From contig JASDFA010000016.1 of NCBI GenBank assembly GCA_035772735.1, forward strand, positions 170,319,001 to 170,383,000: a DNA stretch of 64,000 nucleotides, given 5' to 3'. The notes under the pieces are model-generated. The model had not been told where the DNA came from. It searched no databases and worked only from the letters and a program-made list of their open reading frames with translations. A program made the position numbers and the translations under genes. Positions 20,989 to 32,523 of the stretch are shown here, in pieces. The DNA comes from Datura wrightii. Lineage: Eukaryota > Streptophyta > Magnoliopsida > Solanales > Solanaceae. How positions within the stretch are numbered: position 1 is the first letter of the stretch; every line of letters begins with the position of its first letter.

Positions 20989-21683
20989 ACAGTGGCGGGA
21001 GGAGTACTAATGAGCCACACCTGGGAGCAAGCTACCATTATTTTAGACAGAGTGACGAAAACAAATAGAGCATGGCACACCTGGGAAGTAGAAGCAGCTG
21101 TTGGTACATATGCTGTTGGTTTGACTACGGACCAACGAAGGAAGGAGGAAGAACATGATCAGGAATTGGACGATACGCGCACATTATTGGACCTGCTCAC
21201 GAAGCATATCATGGGTGCTGGAGACAGAAAAGTTAATGCAGTGGGGAAACAAGGACAGGAACTAGGCATGAACACTAATATTCTGAGGAGGAGGCAAACT
21301 TCTTAGACAATCAGGTGGCAGGTTTCCGAGCCAACGCCCAAGGGTTTGGACAAGACACTTGGCACCAAGGTTCTAGAAACCAGGTTCATAACCAAAATAG
21401 AGACAATTACAATTGGAATGGCTATAGAGACAGAAGATGAGGTCATGAGTGAGAGGGAGAATGGAGAAGGAATGATGGTTACCGCAACGACCGTGCAGGA
21501 TTGTACGTGCCTCCTAATACACGTGAGGAGGAGGCTAGACAGTCAAAGTTGGAGAGCATGATGGCTGATATGCTAAAGAAGGTTAGATCCATAGATGATC
21601 AAATGAAAGACATCCATGAAGATATATCTAGCATGGGTCAAAGAGTTGAGTCACATGCCATGACTATCAAGCTGATTAAATAG

Positions 21684-22850
21684 CAGTGGGGTCAACTGTC
21701 AACATCAATGGACCCTAGGAAAAAGGGTATACTACCTAGCAACACAGTCTAAACTTCGAAGAATGATAGTCACTGCATGGCTGTGATGAACAGGAGTGGA
21801 AAGACCACAGTTGATCCTCCTCTTCCGGTTGTAGTTGAGCTTTAAAGGAAAAAAGAAAGCATAATTGATGATAAGGAAGAGGTTGCTGAGAATGAGCATG
21901 ATAAGGATACTGAGTTGACTGAGGTTCCAGTTGTTGAGAAGGAGCCTGAGGCTGAACAAGAAGAGAAACAAGGGGCCACACAGATTTATAAGGCTATCCC
22001 ACGACCACCGCCAACCGTTCCCTCAAATAATGAAGAAGAAGATGGAGAATAGTAAGTTTCAAAAATTTGTGTCAATGCTAAAACAATTATCTATGAACAT
22101 GCCATTAGTTGAGGCATTAGAATAGATGCCGGGATACGCCAAGTTTATGAAGGACCTTGTTACTAAAAAATGGTCCGTGAGCTATGAGCCTGTGGATAAC
22201 GTGCATCATTATACCGTTATAGCCTCACGGGTCCTTTCCCAGAAGAAGAAGGATCCAAGTGCCTTCAGCATTCCATGTACAATTGGTGATGTTGAGTTCG
22301 CGAGGGCACTCTGTGACTTGGGAGCAAGCATCAATTTGATGCCTTTAGCTGTGTTTAAGTAGCTGGCCTGGGATCCCCACACCAACTACTATGCGGCTGC
22401 TGATGACCAACAAAATTGTGAAAAAGCCTGTGAGAATCCTTTTTGATATACTTGTTAAAGTGGACGACAATGGACTTTGTGATCCTTGATTGCGAGGTTG
22501 ATTTTGGGGTCCCCATCATTTTGGGGAGGCCATTCCTTACCACTGGGAGGGCTTTAGTAGATGTGGAGGCTAGCCAGTTAAACTTCTAACTCAATAAAGA
22601 AGAGGTCACCTTCAATGTCTGTTGGTCAATGAAGAAACCAAAGGAGTATAGAATGGTCTTAGAAATCGAGGATGAGTCTGAGTTCTTTGACGAAGTTTGA
22701 GTAGTCAAGAGACTTACATTGTGCCAAGATGTTAAATCAGGTGCTTCTTGGGAGACAACACATGAGGTGGTTTGGTGAATTCGAAGTAATCGAACCACTT
22801 GTGTCATGCCGTGATGTTAAATCAAGTGCTTCTTGGGAGGCAACCCAAGT
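21684..22850 (+). pseudogene. pro: Element C aspartic protease region
   Basis: Begins with the coiled segment seen before the protease in A and B (a GQLS-like motif and a MDPRKKGILP segment). After an acidic linker comes KFQKFVSMLKQLSMNMPLVEALE, then MPGYAKFMKDLV, then the protease: DPSAFSIPCTIG, CDLGASINLMP with Asp at 22315-22317, and a frame-broken copy of the flap and ILGRPFLTT. Stops follow VFK and occur repeatedly afterwards. Gene order is as in A and B, with no reverse transcriptase behind it. Confidence 0.75.
22802..22849 (+). other. Conserved 48-nt two-hairpin RNA module, element C
   Basis: Hairpin 1 is TGTCA-TGCCG-TGATG (22802-22816, two G-T pairs). Hairpin 2 is CTTGGG-AGGCAA-CCCAAG (22832-22849). 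The layout and length equal those in A and B. A damaged second copy lies at 22720-22764, its second arm changed to CACATG. Confidence 0.65.
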
Positions 22851-24096
22851 TTATTGACTTATGTGTGCTCAGTGTGCAGGAAAAAGAAAAACAGGTGGTA
22901 CAAAATTACAGAACAGACTGGTGTTAGGGGTCTCAGTATGACTCGTAAGAGGATTGTACGGGCCGTAGTACGAGTCATGGTGAGAAGTAGAGATGTATCT
23001 TAGTGCATGAGTTCAGGGTATGGTTGGTCCTACGACTGTAACTTAATTGTAAGGGTCATAGTATTCACTGTAGTTATGAACTATGCAAGGCATGGACCTC
23101 CAATTAAGAGTGACCTACGAGTCATAGTACGGGTCGTACCTTCAAGGTACGAGTCGTAGGATGTACTCGTAGGTCCACAGGTAAGTTTTCTTAACATCCC
23201 TGTTACGAGTCCTAGGGAAGAGTCATGATGGGTCAAATAACTAAAAATAACCCAACTTGGCCTAGATTTTTTTAAATCTGCCCTAAAGCTATTTAAACTT
23301 CAAAATTGTCGGACCCTTCTCCACGCACTAAAACTTGAACTCACGAAAGCACCCACGACTTCCTCACATCCATAACTCAAGGTCACAATCAATTGAGAAA
23401 GATTTTTTCTCGATTAACATTGCTAAACTCGAAGTCCAACCCTAGCCACTGATTCTCAGTCGAAGTTGAGCCAGGTTTACAAAGAAATTCAAGTATGTGT
23501 TTATGCTTTGAGTTGGGTAAAAAGACCTACGTGCTTATCTGAACTTGTGAAAACATTGTGAGTCCTCAAAATGCATGAAAATAGAAAAGTACATTGACCA
23601 ATGATGTGTATATTAAATGTGTGACTGGGTAGGATTCGAACATGTTAAAAAAATTGAATAAGAACTGCTATAACTTGAGTTACGGGTTGTGAATAAAAAG
23701 GGGAGGAATGGGTAGTTGTAAAAATGTGAAGAATACATGCCTAGACTTGGGAAATTCTGAGTACCCAACACAAAATTGAATTCACCTGCAACCTGACTTG
23801 AAAATAAGGCAAGGAAAGGCTTCATAAGCCTTCCTACGACTCGTGGTTTCACACTAGAACACGCAGGATGGCTCGTTGGGACTGTCCCAAGCAAATATGT
23901 AAAAATTAAGAAGTATGAAACCTAGTATGACCTGTAGTATCCATCTATGAGTCATACCTGATAATCATACCAGGGTTCTAAAAAAGGTTAAGTCCAAAAG
24001 TGACAGTACGATCCTTCCTACGACTCGTGGAATCGACTTATGGGTCATACCATGAATCGTGGAAATATACAAAACATTGGATTTCAAGGGGCATCT
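22850..24096 (+). other. Element C spacer, left part
   Basis: Noncoding. It is filled with TACGACTCGTA-like motifs in both orientations (about 22930-23230 and 23830-24060), for example TACGGGTCGTACC (23128-23140) opposite GGTACGAGTCGTA (23146-23158). The spacer is cut by element B and resumes at 34103. It occupies the same place as the spacer of A. Confidence 0.7.
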
Positions 24097-25663
24097 TGAT
24101 AACGTCCAAAATATATCCTTAATGCAAAGAATATACACGACCGAAGTATCAATACAAGTAACCCGAGGAGTGCCAGGGTCGAATCCCATGAGGACTAGGG
24201 AATGATAGTTTCAAGTGTCGATTGAGAAATTGACGTTAGTTTGCACCATGTAGATTTAATATAAAATAAATAAAAATTGGGGGGAGTTGAAATTTATAGA
24301 GAATTGTATTGGTTGATTTAATGAAATAAAAATAGCAAGATCAGCTAAGTTATCAACAAGGATGTAAGAGACTAGAGGTGCGGTGTAGATGAAATACTAA
24401 CTGGATCGGGACATGCCAGGTCATCTTATGAGTTTAATAAGTGTAAATAATCTCAGAAAGTGGCTAATTACAACTTTTTAGCCTTCTAATAACCTCTCAC
24501 TAGAGTTTTGTCAAACTTATAGTCACAATTTAGCTCAACCTAATTTGATTTGGATTAGCAACTACACTAATTTCTAGCTATTAGCTGCTAATAAGGAATG
24601 AGAATGCAATATCAGCTACTTCTAGTATAATTTCACACTCTCTTCTCCATACCCACTACTAAATTCTCTTTAAATACTTAATTATTCTTTTACAAGCAAC
24701 AATCAAGCAAGAATAGATAGAACCATATCAAAATCAATGGATCTTCCTTTATAGATTGAAGATAATCTAATAGATTTACACTTGTATGAACAATATGAAG
24801 GTGACTCTAGCAATACCCAATCCAATTAAGTATTCATCATCACACACCTCTAGTTAATGATTTTAGCTACTCATAGTTAAGAAATTCAAAAACACATCCA
24901 TCAATAACATCATCGAATTTAATAGCAAGAGTAGATAAATGAACTTCACAAAATAATCTCCAACAGTAGCTGAAACTTACTAGTACAAAGAAGAAATAGA
25001 GCAGAGTACTTTCTAAAATTTTCAATCAGAATCTGCTTCTCTCAGCTAAGAGAATGTTCTTCAGCTAAAAGGGGAAAGAATGCTGTGATGTAAGCTTTGT
25101 TCTCTCTTAAAATCTTTATTTCTATCTCTCCTTCTGCCTCTCCTCGTACAAAGTACTCTTTCTTCTCTTAATATCCTGAAAAGTAGGGCACTTTTTATCT
25201 CTTTTCCAGTGTTGGACTATTATACCCTCACCAGCACCATTCTAGAACCAGCAGAAGCACTGACGGTTTGTTGGTTACAATCCATGAACCGCCGGATATC
25301 TTTTTTGCATCCTTATTCAATTCTAGTGAAAACCGGTGGTTCACCCGGTGTTTTGCTGATGCCAATCCATAAATCACCGGGTCTTCAAGCTATTTTCCAG
25401 AACTTTGGGTATCTTTCGGTGACTCTCCGCCACTGGCATTAATCCTTGAGGTAGTGATGTTCGGCCTTTGGACGACGTCTCGCCGGTTTTCATCTACGAA
25501 TCGCTGATTCACTCTCACTCCCTTCTTTTTGCTCTTTTCTTCAAATTTAGTCATCTGCACACAACAAAAGAAAAAAGGGCATAAAATCCAAATAATCAAC
25601 TCAAGAACGAAACAAAAACTCAAGTTTTAAAGCCTAATGAGTTGGTAAATTACCAACTCATCA
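24097..25663 (-). repeat. Element B 3' LTR
   Basis: 1567 bp; on the minus strand it starts TGATGAGTTGG and ends GGACGTTATCA. The part at 25200-25510 holds the B-family ACCGGT and GCCGG motifs, for example ACCGGT at 25332-25337. Confidence 0.9.
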
Positions 25664-25676
25664 AACCCTCAAACTT
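25664..25676 (-). promoter_or_regulatory. Polypurine tract of element B
   Basis: AAGTTTGAGGGTT on the minus strand, directly before the 3' LTR start. A related block, TAAGTTCGGGGGT, lies inside the tail at 26562-26574. Confidence 0.75.
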
Positions 25677-27689
25677 AAATCATTGCTTGTCCTCAAGTAA
25701 AGAAATACTCAATTATTGAGAAATATGCCACCTCTATTCACAATTATACCTCGTCAATCAAATGGACTATGACAACCCAAAAATACTCACCACGCTCACC
25801 GAAAAATAGAAAAAAATACCCCAAAAGACCAAAACAATGAAGATGCTTCAACTAGGCAACCACTTTCTTCCAAGCAAAGCTTATGAAAGGAATCATTTAG
25901 CAAAACAAGGGCATTGCTCAATCAAGAAATACACATAGCATCTTAAGTTATAGTCACTATAAAGTCAAAGCTTTCCTTAGATTTTACACTCCTTGTGCCC
26001 TATTTCCACATTAACTCTGAATGCTCTTGTGTCCCTAAAAAGGAATGGTGCCATTCACCAACATAAGGATCCCTATTCTTTTGGTCATGTGATCATTTGA
26101 ATGCACACAAGGGATTATTCGGAAGAGACACTCACACTCACTCTCCCAAAAAAAATCTTCATGCATACACTTGACCCATAGGCTTGCCTTTCTCGCCACT
26201 AATGTAGAGTAACTGCACCTAGAATCCTTTAGGACTTGCGGGTTATGATGTAGGCTTGGGGTAAGGGTAGGATGAACATTTGGATATAGTGACTAGATCC
26301 TTCCTAATGCTTTTTGTGACATACCTCACATCAATTCCACTCACTTCTCTTTCTTTCCCTTCTTTCCTTGTTGATGACTTTCATTTCTTTAACAATCCCC
26401 CTTATAACCCCTTTTGCTTAATAACTAGCCTTATTACCTCAAGAGGAAACACCGATTCACACAAATTATCTTTTTCTTTTTGATTTGTCCTTTGATGCGA
26501 TTTGACACAAGGCGGTGTTCCCCTTACATTATAATTCTTATCTTCGCCCTTTGTTTTGCATACCCCCGAACTTAGGCTTTTGCCTCATTTTTCACAAATG
26601 TTTTTATCACTCCCTCTTTCTTAGGCCTTAAGCCTCATTTCATCGCTTATCTTGTGACTAACATTTAGGGAGAATGGGGGCCAAAAAGAGGTATTAAGAA
26701 CGGTCTTAAGGCTTGTAATGTGGTTGCTAAAGAAAGTCTAAGGCTCAACATTTGTTAACAAGGATCAATGCTCATGGAGGGCATATGGGTGAAGTGACTA
26801 GACAAAGGAAAACCTAAACTCATGTTCTTGGCGCAACTACATCTAGGATTTCGCCTTGAATCACATTTGGGGCAAGTTCTAGACAAGATATAATACATGA
26901 GATTCAACAAAAATGTCTTCTCTACACAAGGCATCACCCTTAAAGGGTATACAAGGGTCATTCTCAACACAAGACACCAAATTAGGACATCAAAGCAAGA
27001 AAACATCATAAGTCAAGCAGGGAATTTACAATGTATGACAAATAATGCTATGCTACGGTGTCAACACTTGCTCATTATCTTTATTTTCATGCCCTTGTTT
27101 TTACAATTCCATTTCAATAATTTTTTTCGGTGGTGCCTCTCAAAACAACTTCACAAAAGACTCAAAGAAACATGGAATTTTTCCTTAATAATTTCTCCAC
27201 TCAATCCATCATTAGGAAAAACCAACCCGATTCGACAACAAAAATAACAAAAATAAAAGAGAATGCTCCTTTGGAAAGAATCATGGTCAAAAGAAAACCC
27301 TCAGAGTTTTAATTTCTACACTACTATTTGCCACAACGAAAAAGAACTAGATTTAGGGGTCATTCCATTCAAGATTTTACAATTTAAGACAAAAACCCCA
27401 TTTAGTTACTAATCATCCATCACAAAAAAATTGAACCAAATCATTCATTCCATTCAAAATAGAACAAGACACGCCCGACAAAGGCAACATCAATCATTAA
27501 AATCAAACAACAGCCTGACAAAGGCTAGACTTATGCAAACCCAAACAAAAATCATAAAAACTTCCAAAGAAACAGAGAGCATCCATGGCCCCCTCATCAA
27601 TTGCACTCATCCCTCCCCCACGTAAGAGCATACATTGTCCCCAACGTAAATATGAAAAAGAGAAAGGGATAAGGAACTTCCTGAGTGGG
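25677..27689 (-). other. Element B 3' noncoding tail
   Basis: No supported ORF. It contains the tail motif shared with A, C and G (26221-26257), an ACATTACAAGCC block (26710-26724), an internal polypurine-like block (26562-26574), and the GNRA-type hairpin next to ORF2 (27632-27647). Confidence 0.7.
27632..27647 (-). other. GNRA-type hairpin after ORF2, element B
   Basis: On the minus strand ACGTTG-GGGA-CAATGT, a 6-bp stem with one G-T pair. The loop equals that of A while the stem sequence differs and still pairs. Confidence 0.6.
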
Positions 27690-29126
27690 TCACTCCTCCT
27701 CATCGTCATCATCTGCCTCACCAGCACCACCGCTGGCCTCACCTAGCCCAGCGAAATCATCTCCCATCCCTTCAAAAAGATCATCAATTAGCTCACGAAC
27801 TGAGGAAGGAGCAGCCATTGCAGCATTGAATGCGCTCATGTCCGGTACTTCTACTGAAGTCCGACTCTTCCACTCATGTACCTCTATTTGGAGGGAAGTG
27901 ATTTTCCCTTCCACAACATCTACCCTCTTGCATAGAGTGGCGACATTCCCGTACAATAACTTGAGCTCCTTCTTAATCGTTTTGGCAATGAGTGCTGAGA
28001 GGCTCTTAGAAAAACGTTGAAGTTGGCTTTCATGTGAGTTTTTCATCTCCACAAGTCTATGGAGACCACTTGGCTGAGAGAATTGTGGAGGGGGAGGCGC
28101 TCCCTGCTGAAGCATGTCACCTGATTCTTGGCCCAACATTTTCGGCTGGGGCACATTTGACTCTAGGGTGTGTGGCGGTTGGTCTGACTCATGGGAGAGG
28201 GATCCTTCTTGCACTCCAAAGGCATACAGTCTCTTCCTTTTCATTGATAGTGCCTCGGCATCTCTCTTCTGCTCAATGTCTATTACACCCGAAGCAGCGG
28301 AAGGGGTTTCATCAGGGAATAACAGCTGCTGTACAAAGATGGAAAATCAAGACGACTAGGGCATTGAGGTACTGGACTTCCGGGCTTTCTTTTTCATTTT
28401 CTGTTCAATAATTTCCCCAAAGTTAATGGGGAATCCTGTCATTATACAAGCAATGAGGATGGCGATTTCCAGGCTGACCCTCTGCTCATTTTTAGAGGGG
28501 ATTATCTGAGCACACATAAAATCTAACCACAGCTTCCCTTTGAACTTCAGGTCATGGTGAGAGATTTCGCTACCCATTGAGGCCCAAAGAGGATTTCCAA
28601 CAGCTATGATGCGGGCTACCCAAGAGAACTGATCCTTCATATCAGCCAACTGTGCCATGTACTCTATGGAGGAGTCAACTTCATCTTCCCAGAACAGGTA
28701 ATTTATGGCAGTCGGGGTTATATCAACTTCCACTCTCTGGATCATCACTGATGGAAAGCATGGGAAATCATCCACTTTGCCTCTATGTTGTATACTCTCT
28801 TGTCGGGCTTGATACGAGGCATAGAATTCTGTTACCAAGCTGGGGTAGTAGGACGAAAGATGGTGTGAAAATACATGCCAGTGCCTATTAGTGAACTACA
28901 CGGTGATGTTGGGAAAATCACCTTTCAACCCTGCCAAGTCAAACCGCTTCTCCACAGTGATTGATCGGCCTTGAAAACTAACGTAGTGTTCTTGCATGAT
29001 GGGGATGCAGAAGATTATTGCCTCCTTGGTGTAGGCCCGTGGTGGGGCAGCCTTTGCCTTTCCCTTGCCTTTGCTAGCAAATGAGGCAGGGGCTTTTCCT
29101 TTGCCTGTGTTTCTTAATGAAGACAT
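27690..29126 (-). pseudogene. Element B ORF2, putative plant transposon protein type
   Basis: The Met at 29126 gives a Lys/Gly/Ala-rich leader (MSSLRNTGKGKAPASFASKG), the same style as A. The body has TEFYASY, DDFPCFPSVMIQRVEVDI, a WASMGSEISHHDL segment, and KLWLDFMCAQIIPSKNEQRV with a following INFGEII helix. These align with H and, more distantly, A, F and G. The C-terminal part is a coiled coil (about 27800-28010) followed by GMGDDFAGLG and an acidic tail of Asp/Glu. Stops or frame changes occur near 28898 and 28356. I see no catalytic motif. The function is unknown. Confidence 0.8.
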
Positions 29127-29971
29127 GGTTTGTTTTTCAAATTGGAAGATTGCTTGCACACACTTGAACTTCAAAAAGAGCTTAACTAAATCTTGCAATG
29201 GAACCTTGAGATAGATGTAGTGTAGAGAGTGCGAGTGAAATGAGTGTGTTAGTGAAATATGGAGGGGGTTTTATAGTTGAAGAATGGAAGGGAGATAGGT
29301 TGAGGGAAGGTAGAGAGTTTAATGTGGGTGTGTTGATGGGAAGTGGGAAGGTGGAAAGGTGGGAAAGTGAAAAGGTTGAAAATGGATGAATATAGGGAGT
29401 TGGTAATGTTGGGTAATAGAGAGGCATAAATGGAATGAAAAAGTGTTGAAAAAGGGGAACTATGGGAATATTTGCAGAATAGGGTGGCTAGTCAATTATT
29501 TGGGATTTTGTGGGACAACTTTTTTAAATTCCATTTTGCAATACCTTCGCACCCCGACCGACGTGTCATAGGTGGTTCGCTGAATCACATTGGTGGTTAG
29601 CCGTTGTAATATATTTTTCCATGTATTTTTCCCAGTTATTTGTTTCTTGCCGTCGATCACCGACTGTTCATGGATTGAATCAGTGATACGCTGATTACCC
29701 ACCACTTCTGTGCCCGAGCTTTAGGTTTTCTATTCTCCATCGGCCATGTACCAGCTGTCCACAGATGTAATTCAGCAGTTTACTGATAGGTTCGCCAGTT
29801 CTTCGATCCAAACCTCAGCCTTCTGCTTTGTTCTCACCTTCATCGGCGGTTCGCATTTCACCGCCGGTCCCTCGCCGTTCCTTCCTTGATGGTTTGTTTC
29901 TCCCTTTGTTCCTCATTTCACAGCTCCTACACAAACAGAAACAACAAAAACATCGAATAATTCACTAAACA
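29127..29971 (-). other. Element B spacer between gag-pro and ORF2
   Basis: Noncoding. The segment 29540-29890 is dense in the B-family motif, for example GGCGGT-TCGCATTTC-ACCGCC, related to the motif in the B LTR. No pol sequence is present. Confidence 0.7.
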
Positions 29972-30019
29972 GTTGGGTTGCCTCCCAAGAAGCGCCTTAG
30001 TTAACGTCATGGCACGACG
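29972..30019 (-). other. Conserved 48-nt two-hairpin RNA module, element B
   Basis: On the minus strand hairpin 1 is CGTCG-TGCCA-TGACG (one G-T pair). Hairpin 2 is CTTGGG-AGGCAA-CCCAAC, with the outermost pair lost. Length and spacing equal those in A and C. Confidence 0.65.
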
Positions 30020-30102
30020 TAGACACTTTTCTTTTAACAACCTTTTCCAATGAGTCATCATCCGACTACGTCTCCTTCAGCTCCAATCCCTTGTCCTCAT
30101 TG

Positions 30103-31272
30103 TCATTTTGTAATACTCCAACCACTTTTCTTTCCGGGGGGCGTTTCAGCTGATGGAAACACTTTGAAGGTGATCTCCTCACTTCCAACTTGAAATTTTA
30201 TCTCTCCAAGCTCCATGTCCACCACGTCTTTCCCCGTAGCCAACAATGGTCTTCCCAAAATAATGGGAACCTCTGCATCCATCTCACAATCAAAAATATA
30301 AAAATCAGTCGGTAGAATAAACTTATCCACTCTCACCAGCACATCTTCTATCACCCCCACCGGTCTTGTTATTTACCTATCTGCCATTAGCAGCCTCATT
30401 GATGTCAGTTTCGTGCTTTTGAGTCCCAATTTCATAAAAATGAGCATGGGCATCAAATTTATGCTGGTGACGAGATCACATAAGGCCTTTTTAAACACAC
30501 ATATCCCAATTGTGCATGGGATTGTAAAAGCTCCGGGATCCTTACTTTTGGGGGAAAGATTACTCATCATCACCACACTACCATGGTGTGTTTTCTCTTC
30601 ATTGCCTGCATCAACTACCTTTTTCTTCTTTAGCAAATCTTTCATAAAGTTTGCATAACTGGGATTTTGGAGTAAAGCATCCATTGACAGTATATTTATG
30701 GACAACTTGCTAAACATGTCAACAAACTTTCTAAACTGGTCATCCTTCTTTTTCTTGGTCAACCGTTGTGGATACAGAGGTGGGATTCTTGATTCAACCC
30801 TATCATTATTCGGGGCCTTCATTCCCGCCTCATCATCATCAGCATGGGGGAGGATTTCATCATCCTTTCCCTCTTTTTCCTCATCAGTCTTTTCTTCATT
30901 CTTCGGAGTCATTGGCGTATTATTGGCTTCATCTTCTTCAACTGATTTTGGGCTATCAACCTCACTAGGCTTCACCGGGGCATCTCCAATCACCTTGCCA
31001 CTCCTAGTGACAATGGCCATGCATTGATCATCTTTATTGGGATTAGGCATTGTGTCACCAGGTAGTGTTCCCTTTATCCGGGGGTTCATTTGAGCCGACA
31101 AGTGATTCAATTGGGCTTCCAAATGCTTGATGGAGGAAGAGTGTGACCTCATTGTTTGGGCGAGGTTAGACACCTCCCCTCTTAATTCTCTCACCCCACT
31201 CTCGTTCGACTCAACCTTCTTCAGAACTCTCGATAGCATTTCTTCAGTTTTTGAATTGCCCGCATCACTCAT
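30103..31272 (-). pseudogene. pro: Element B gag tail and aspartic protease
   Basis: The frame from 31272 begins with a coiled segment (MLSRVLKKVESNESGVRELR), then the CMAIVTRSGKV motif equivalent to AVTTRSG of A, an acidic linker, a PPLYPQRL segment and the protease. The active site reads DLVTSINLMP (Asp codon at 30475-30477). The Gly and Ala after DL are Val and Thr, which should abolish activity. A stop at about 30373 separates the flap-ILGRPLLATG part (30103-30360). The order matches A and C. Confidence 0.8.
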
Positions 31273-31299
31273 GCCCGAATGATTTTAGGGATTCCCAAC

Positions 31300-32411
31300 C
31301 TTAGGAGGGGAATATATGGGTTCGAACTTTGGTGATAACGATTACTTTCTTGGTTTGGCTCTCTATTACCCCACCTTTCATCCTTTCAGGCCATCCTTGT
31401 GGCTCATGATTTCTCCAACCTTGGTTGTCATCTCTTGGGCACCATGGGCCTTGGTTTGCTCCTTGGAAGCCAGGTCGAGGACCTCCCATTTGGTTGCCTA
31501 TATATTGGCATTCCTCTTCATATCTTGGTAGTGACAACACTCGTTCATATTGTAAGGGACCTTGCATTCCCACAACATTTACCACCTTTGGCCTTACTCC
31601 CATCACGTGCTTGGTCATCAATTCAAGATGTGTCATCATCTTGGCAAGATTTTCATCCCGCTCTTCATCCCATTTCCACAACTCCGCCCCCAATACACTT
31701 GAACTAATCTCATGAGTGGACACACTTGTTTCTCTTGTGTGCCAAGCCCTATTGGTCTTTGTCATTCAGTCTAGGAGGCTTTGGCCAACCCATAGGTTTG
31801 ATCCATAATAGACCCACCAGCTAGGTTGTTGGCCACAGACTTATTGATTGAATCAAGGGCCCTATAGAAGCTTTGGAGTAGCACTCCATCTAGCAATCCA
31901 TGATTTAGGAAAAGAGCAACCTTCTTTTTGAACCTTAATCACCCTCGTGTAAAGGCTCTCCCGATTCTTGCCTGAAATTTGTAATATCATCTCTCAGCTG
32001 AAGCATCTTTGATGGAGGGAAGAAGTGATCCAAGAAGGCCTCTGTTAGCTCTTTCCATGAAGTAATACATCCCAGAGGGAGTTCCTCTAGCCACATTGTT
32101 GCCTCCCCTGTCAATGAAAAACGAAAGAGTCTCAGCCTGATTGACTCTTGACTGCTATTTGTTATATTGAAGGGATGGCATATTTTCAAGAAGTTTCACA
32201 AATGACGATTTGCATCCTCACTTGGTTTTCCGCCAAAGAGCCCCTTCATTTTCAACAAGTGAAACATTGTGCTTATGACATGAAACACCGCATTCTCCAC
32301 CGTCGGTGGTAGGCAAATAGCTCCTGCAACTTTCGGCATCACCGGATTATCTTCCTTGAGTGCCATTTTACCCTCCACTGAGCTATCCCTTGCTTGAGAG
32401 TGATGACTCAT
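31300..32411 (-). pseudogene. gag: Element B gag, decayed
   Basis: The Met at 32411 gives MSHHSQARD. The capsid core follows in several frames: FHLLKMKGLFGGKPSEDAN, then from 32189 SIRLRLFRFSLTGEATMWLE and a SWKELTEAFLDHFFPPSKM segment typical of Athila/Tat gag. After this come a SINKSVANNLAGGSIMDQTY segment and a RAWHTRE segment also present in C. Multiple stops and frameshifts are present. Zinc-knuckle residues are not clear. Confidence 0.78.
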
Positions 32412-32510
32412 GTGGCTATGAGATCCTCACAACATAACAAACTCACATTAAGGAGATGCAATGCAAAACTATTTCAACTTAACAATCAACGTAAGGTCAT
32501 CAAGCGCTAG

Positions 32511-32521
32511 TCCTCGGCAAC
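32511..32521 (-). promoter_or_regulatory. Remnant primer-binding site of element B
   Basis: On the minus strand GTTGCCGAGGA, 10 of 11 matches to the 3' part of the tRNA-Asp-type site, just after the 5' LTR end. The first part is not preserved. Confidence 0.5.
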
Positions 32522-32523
32522 TT

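Larger units (their letters stand above)
19596..21683 (+). pseudogene. gag: Element C gag, decayed and interrupted by a CACTA element
   Basis: The start at 19596 gives MPSTRRSGNPLIPLDIELE, then stops accumulate. The capsid core is recognisable from 19931 (MKGAFSGHTTNDANIHLMNF). A SIVDT segment is split by the CACTA insertion at 20373-20988. It resumes in frame as VAGGVLMSHTWEQA at 20992, where related gag proteins read IVDxAxGGxLM. Downstream are a RAWHTWE segment shared with element B (RAWHTRE), an Asn/Arg-rich stretch and a coiled segment near 21560-21683. Many stops and frameshifts make it non-functional. Confidence 0.75.
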
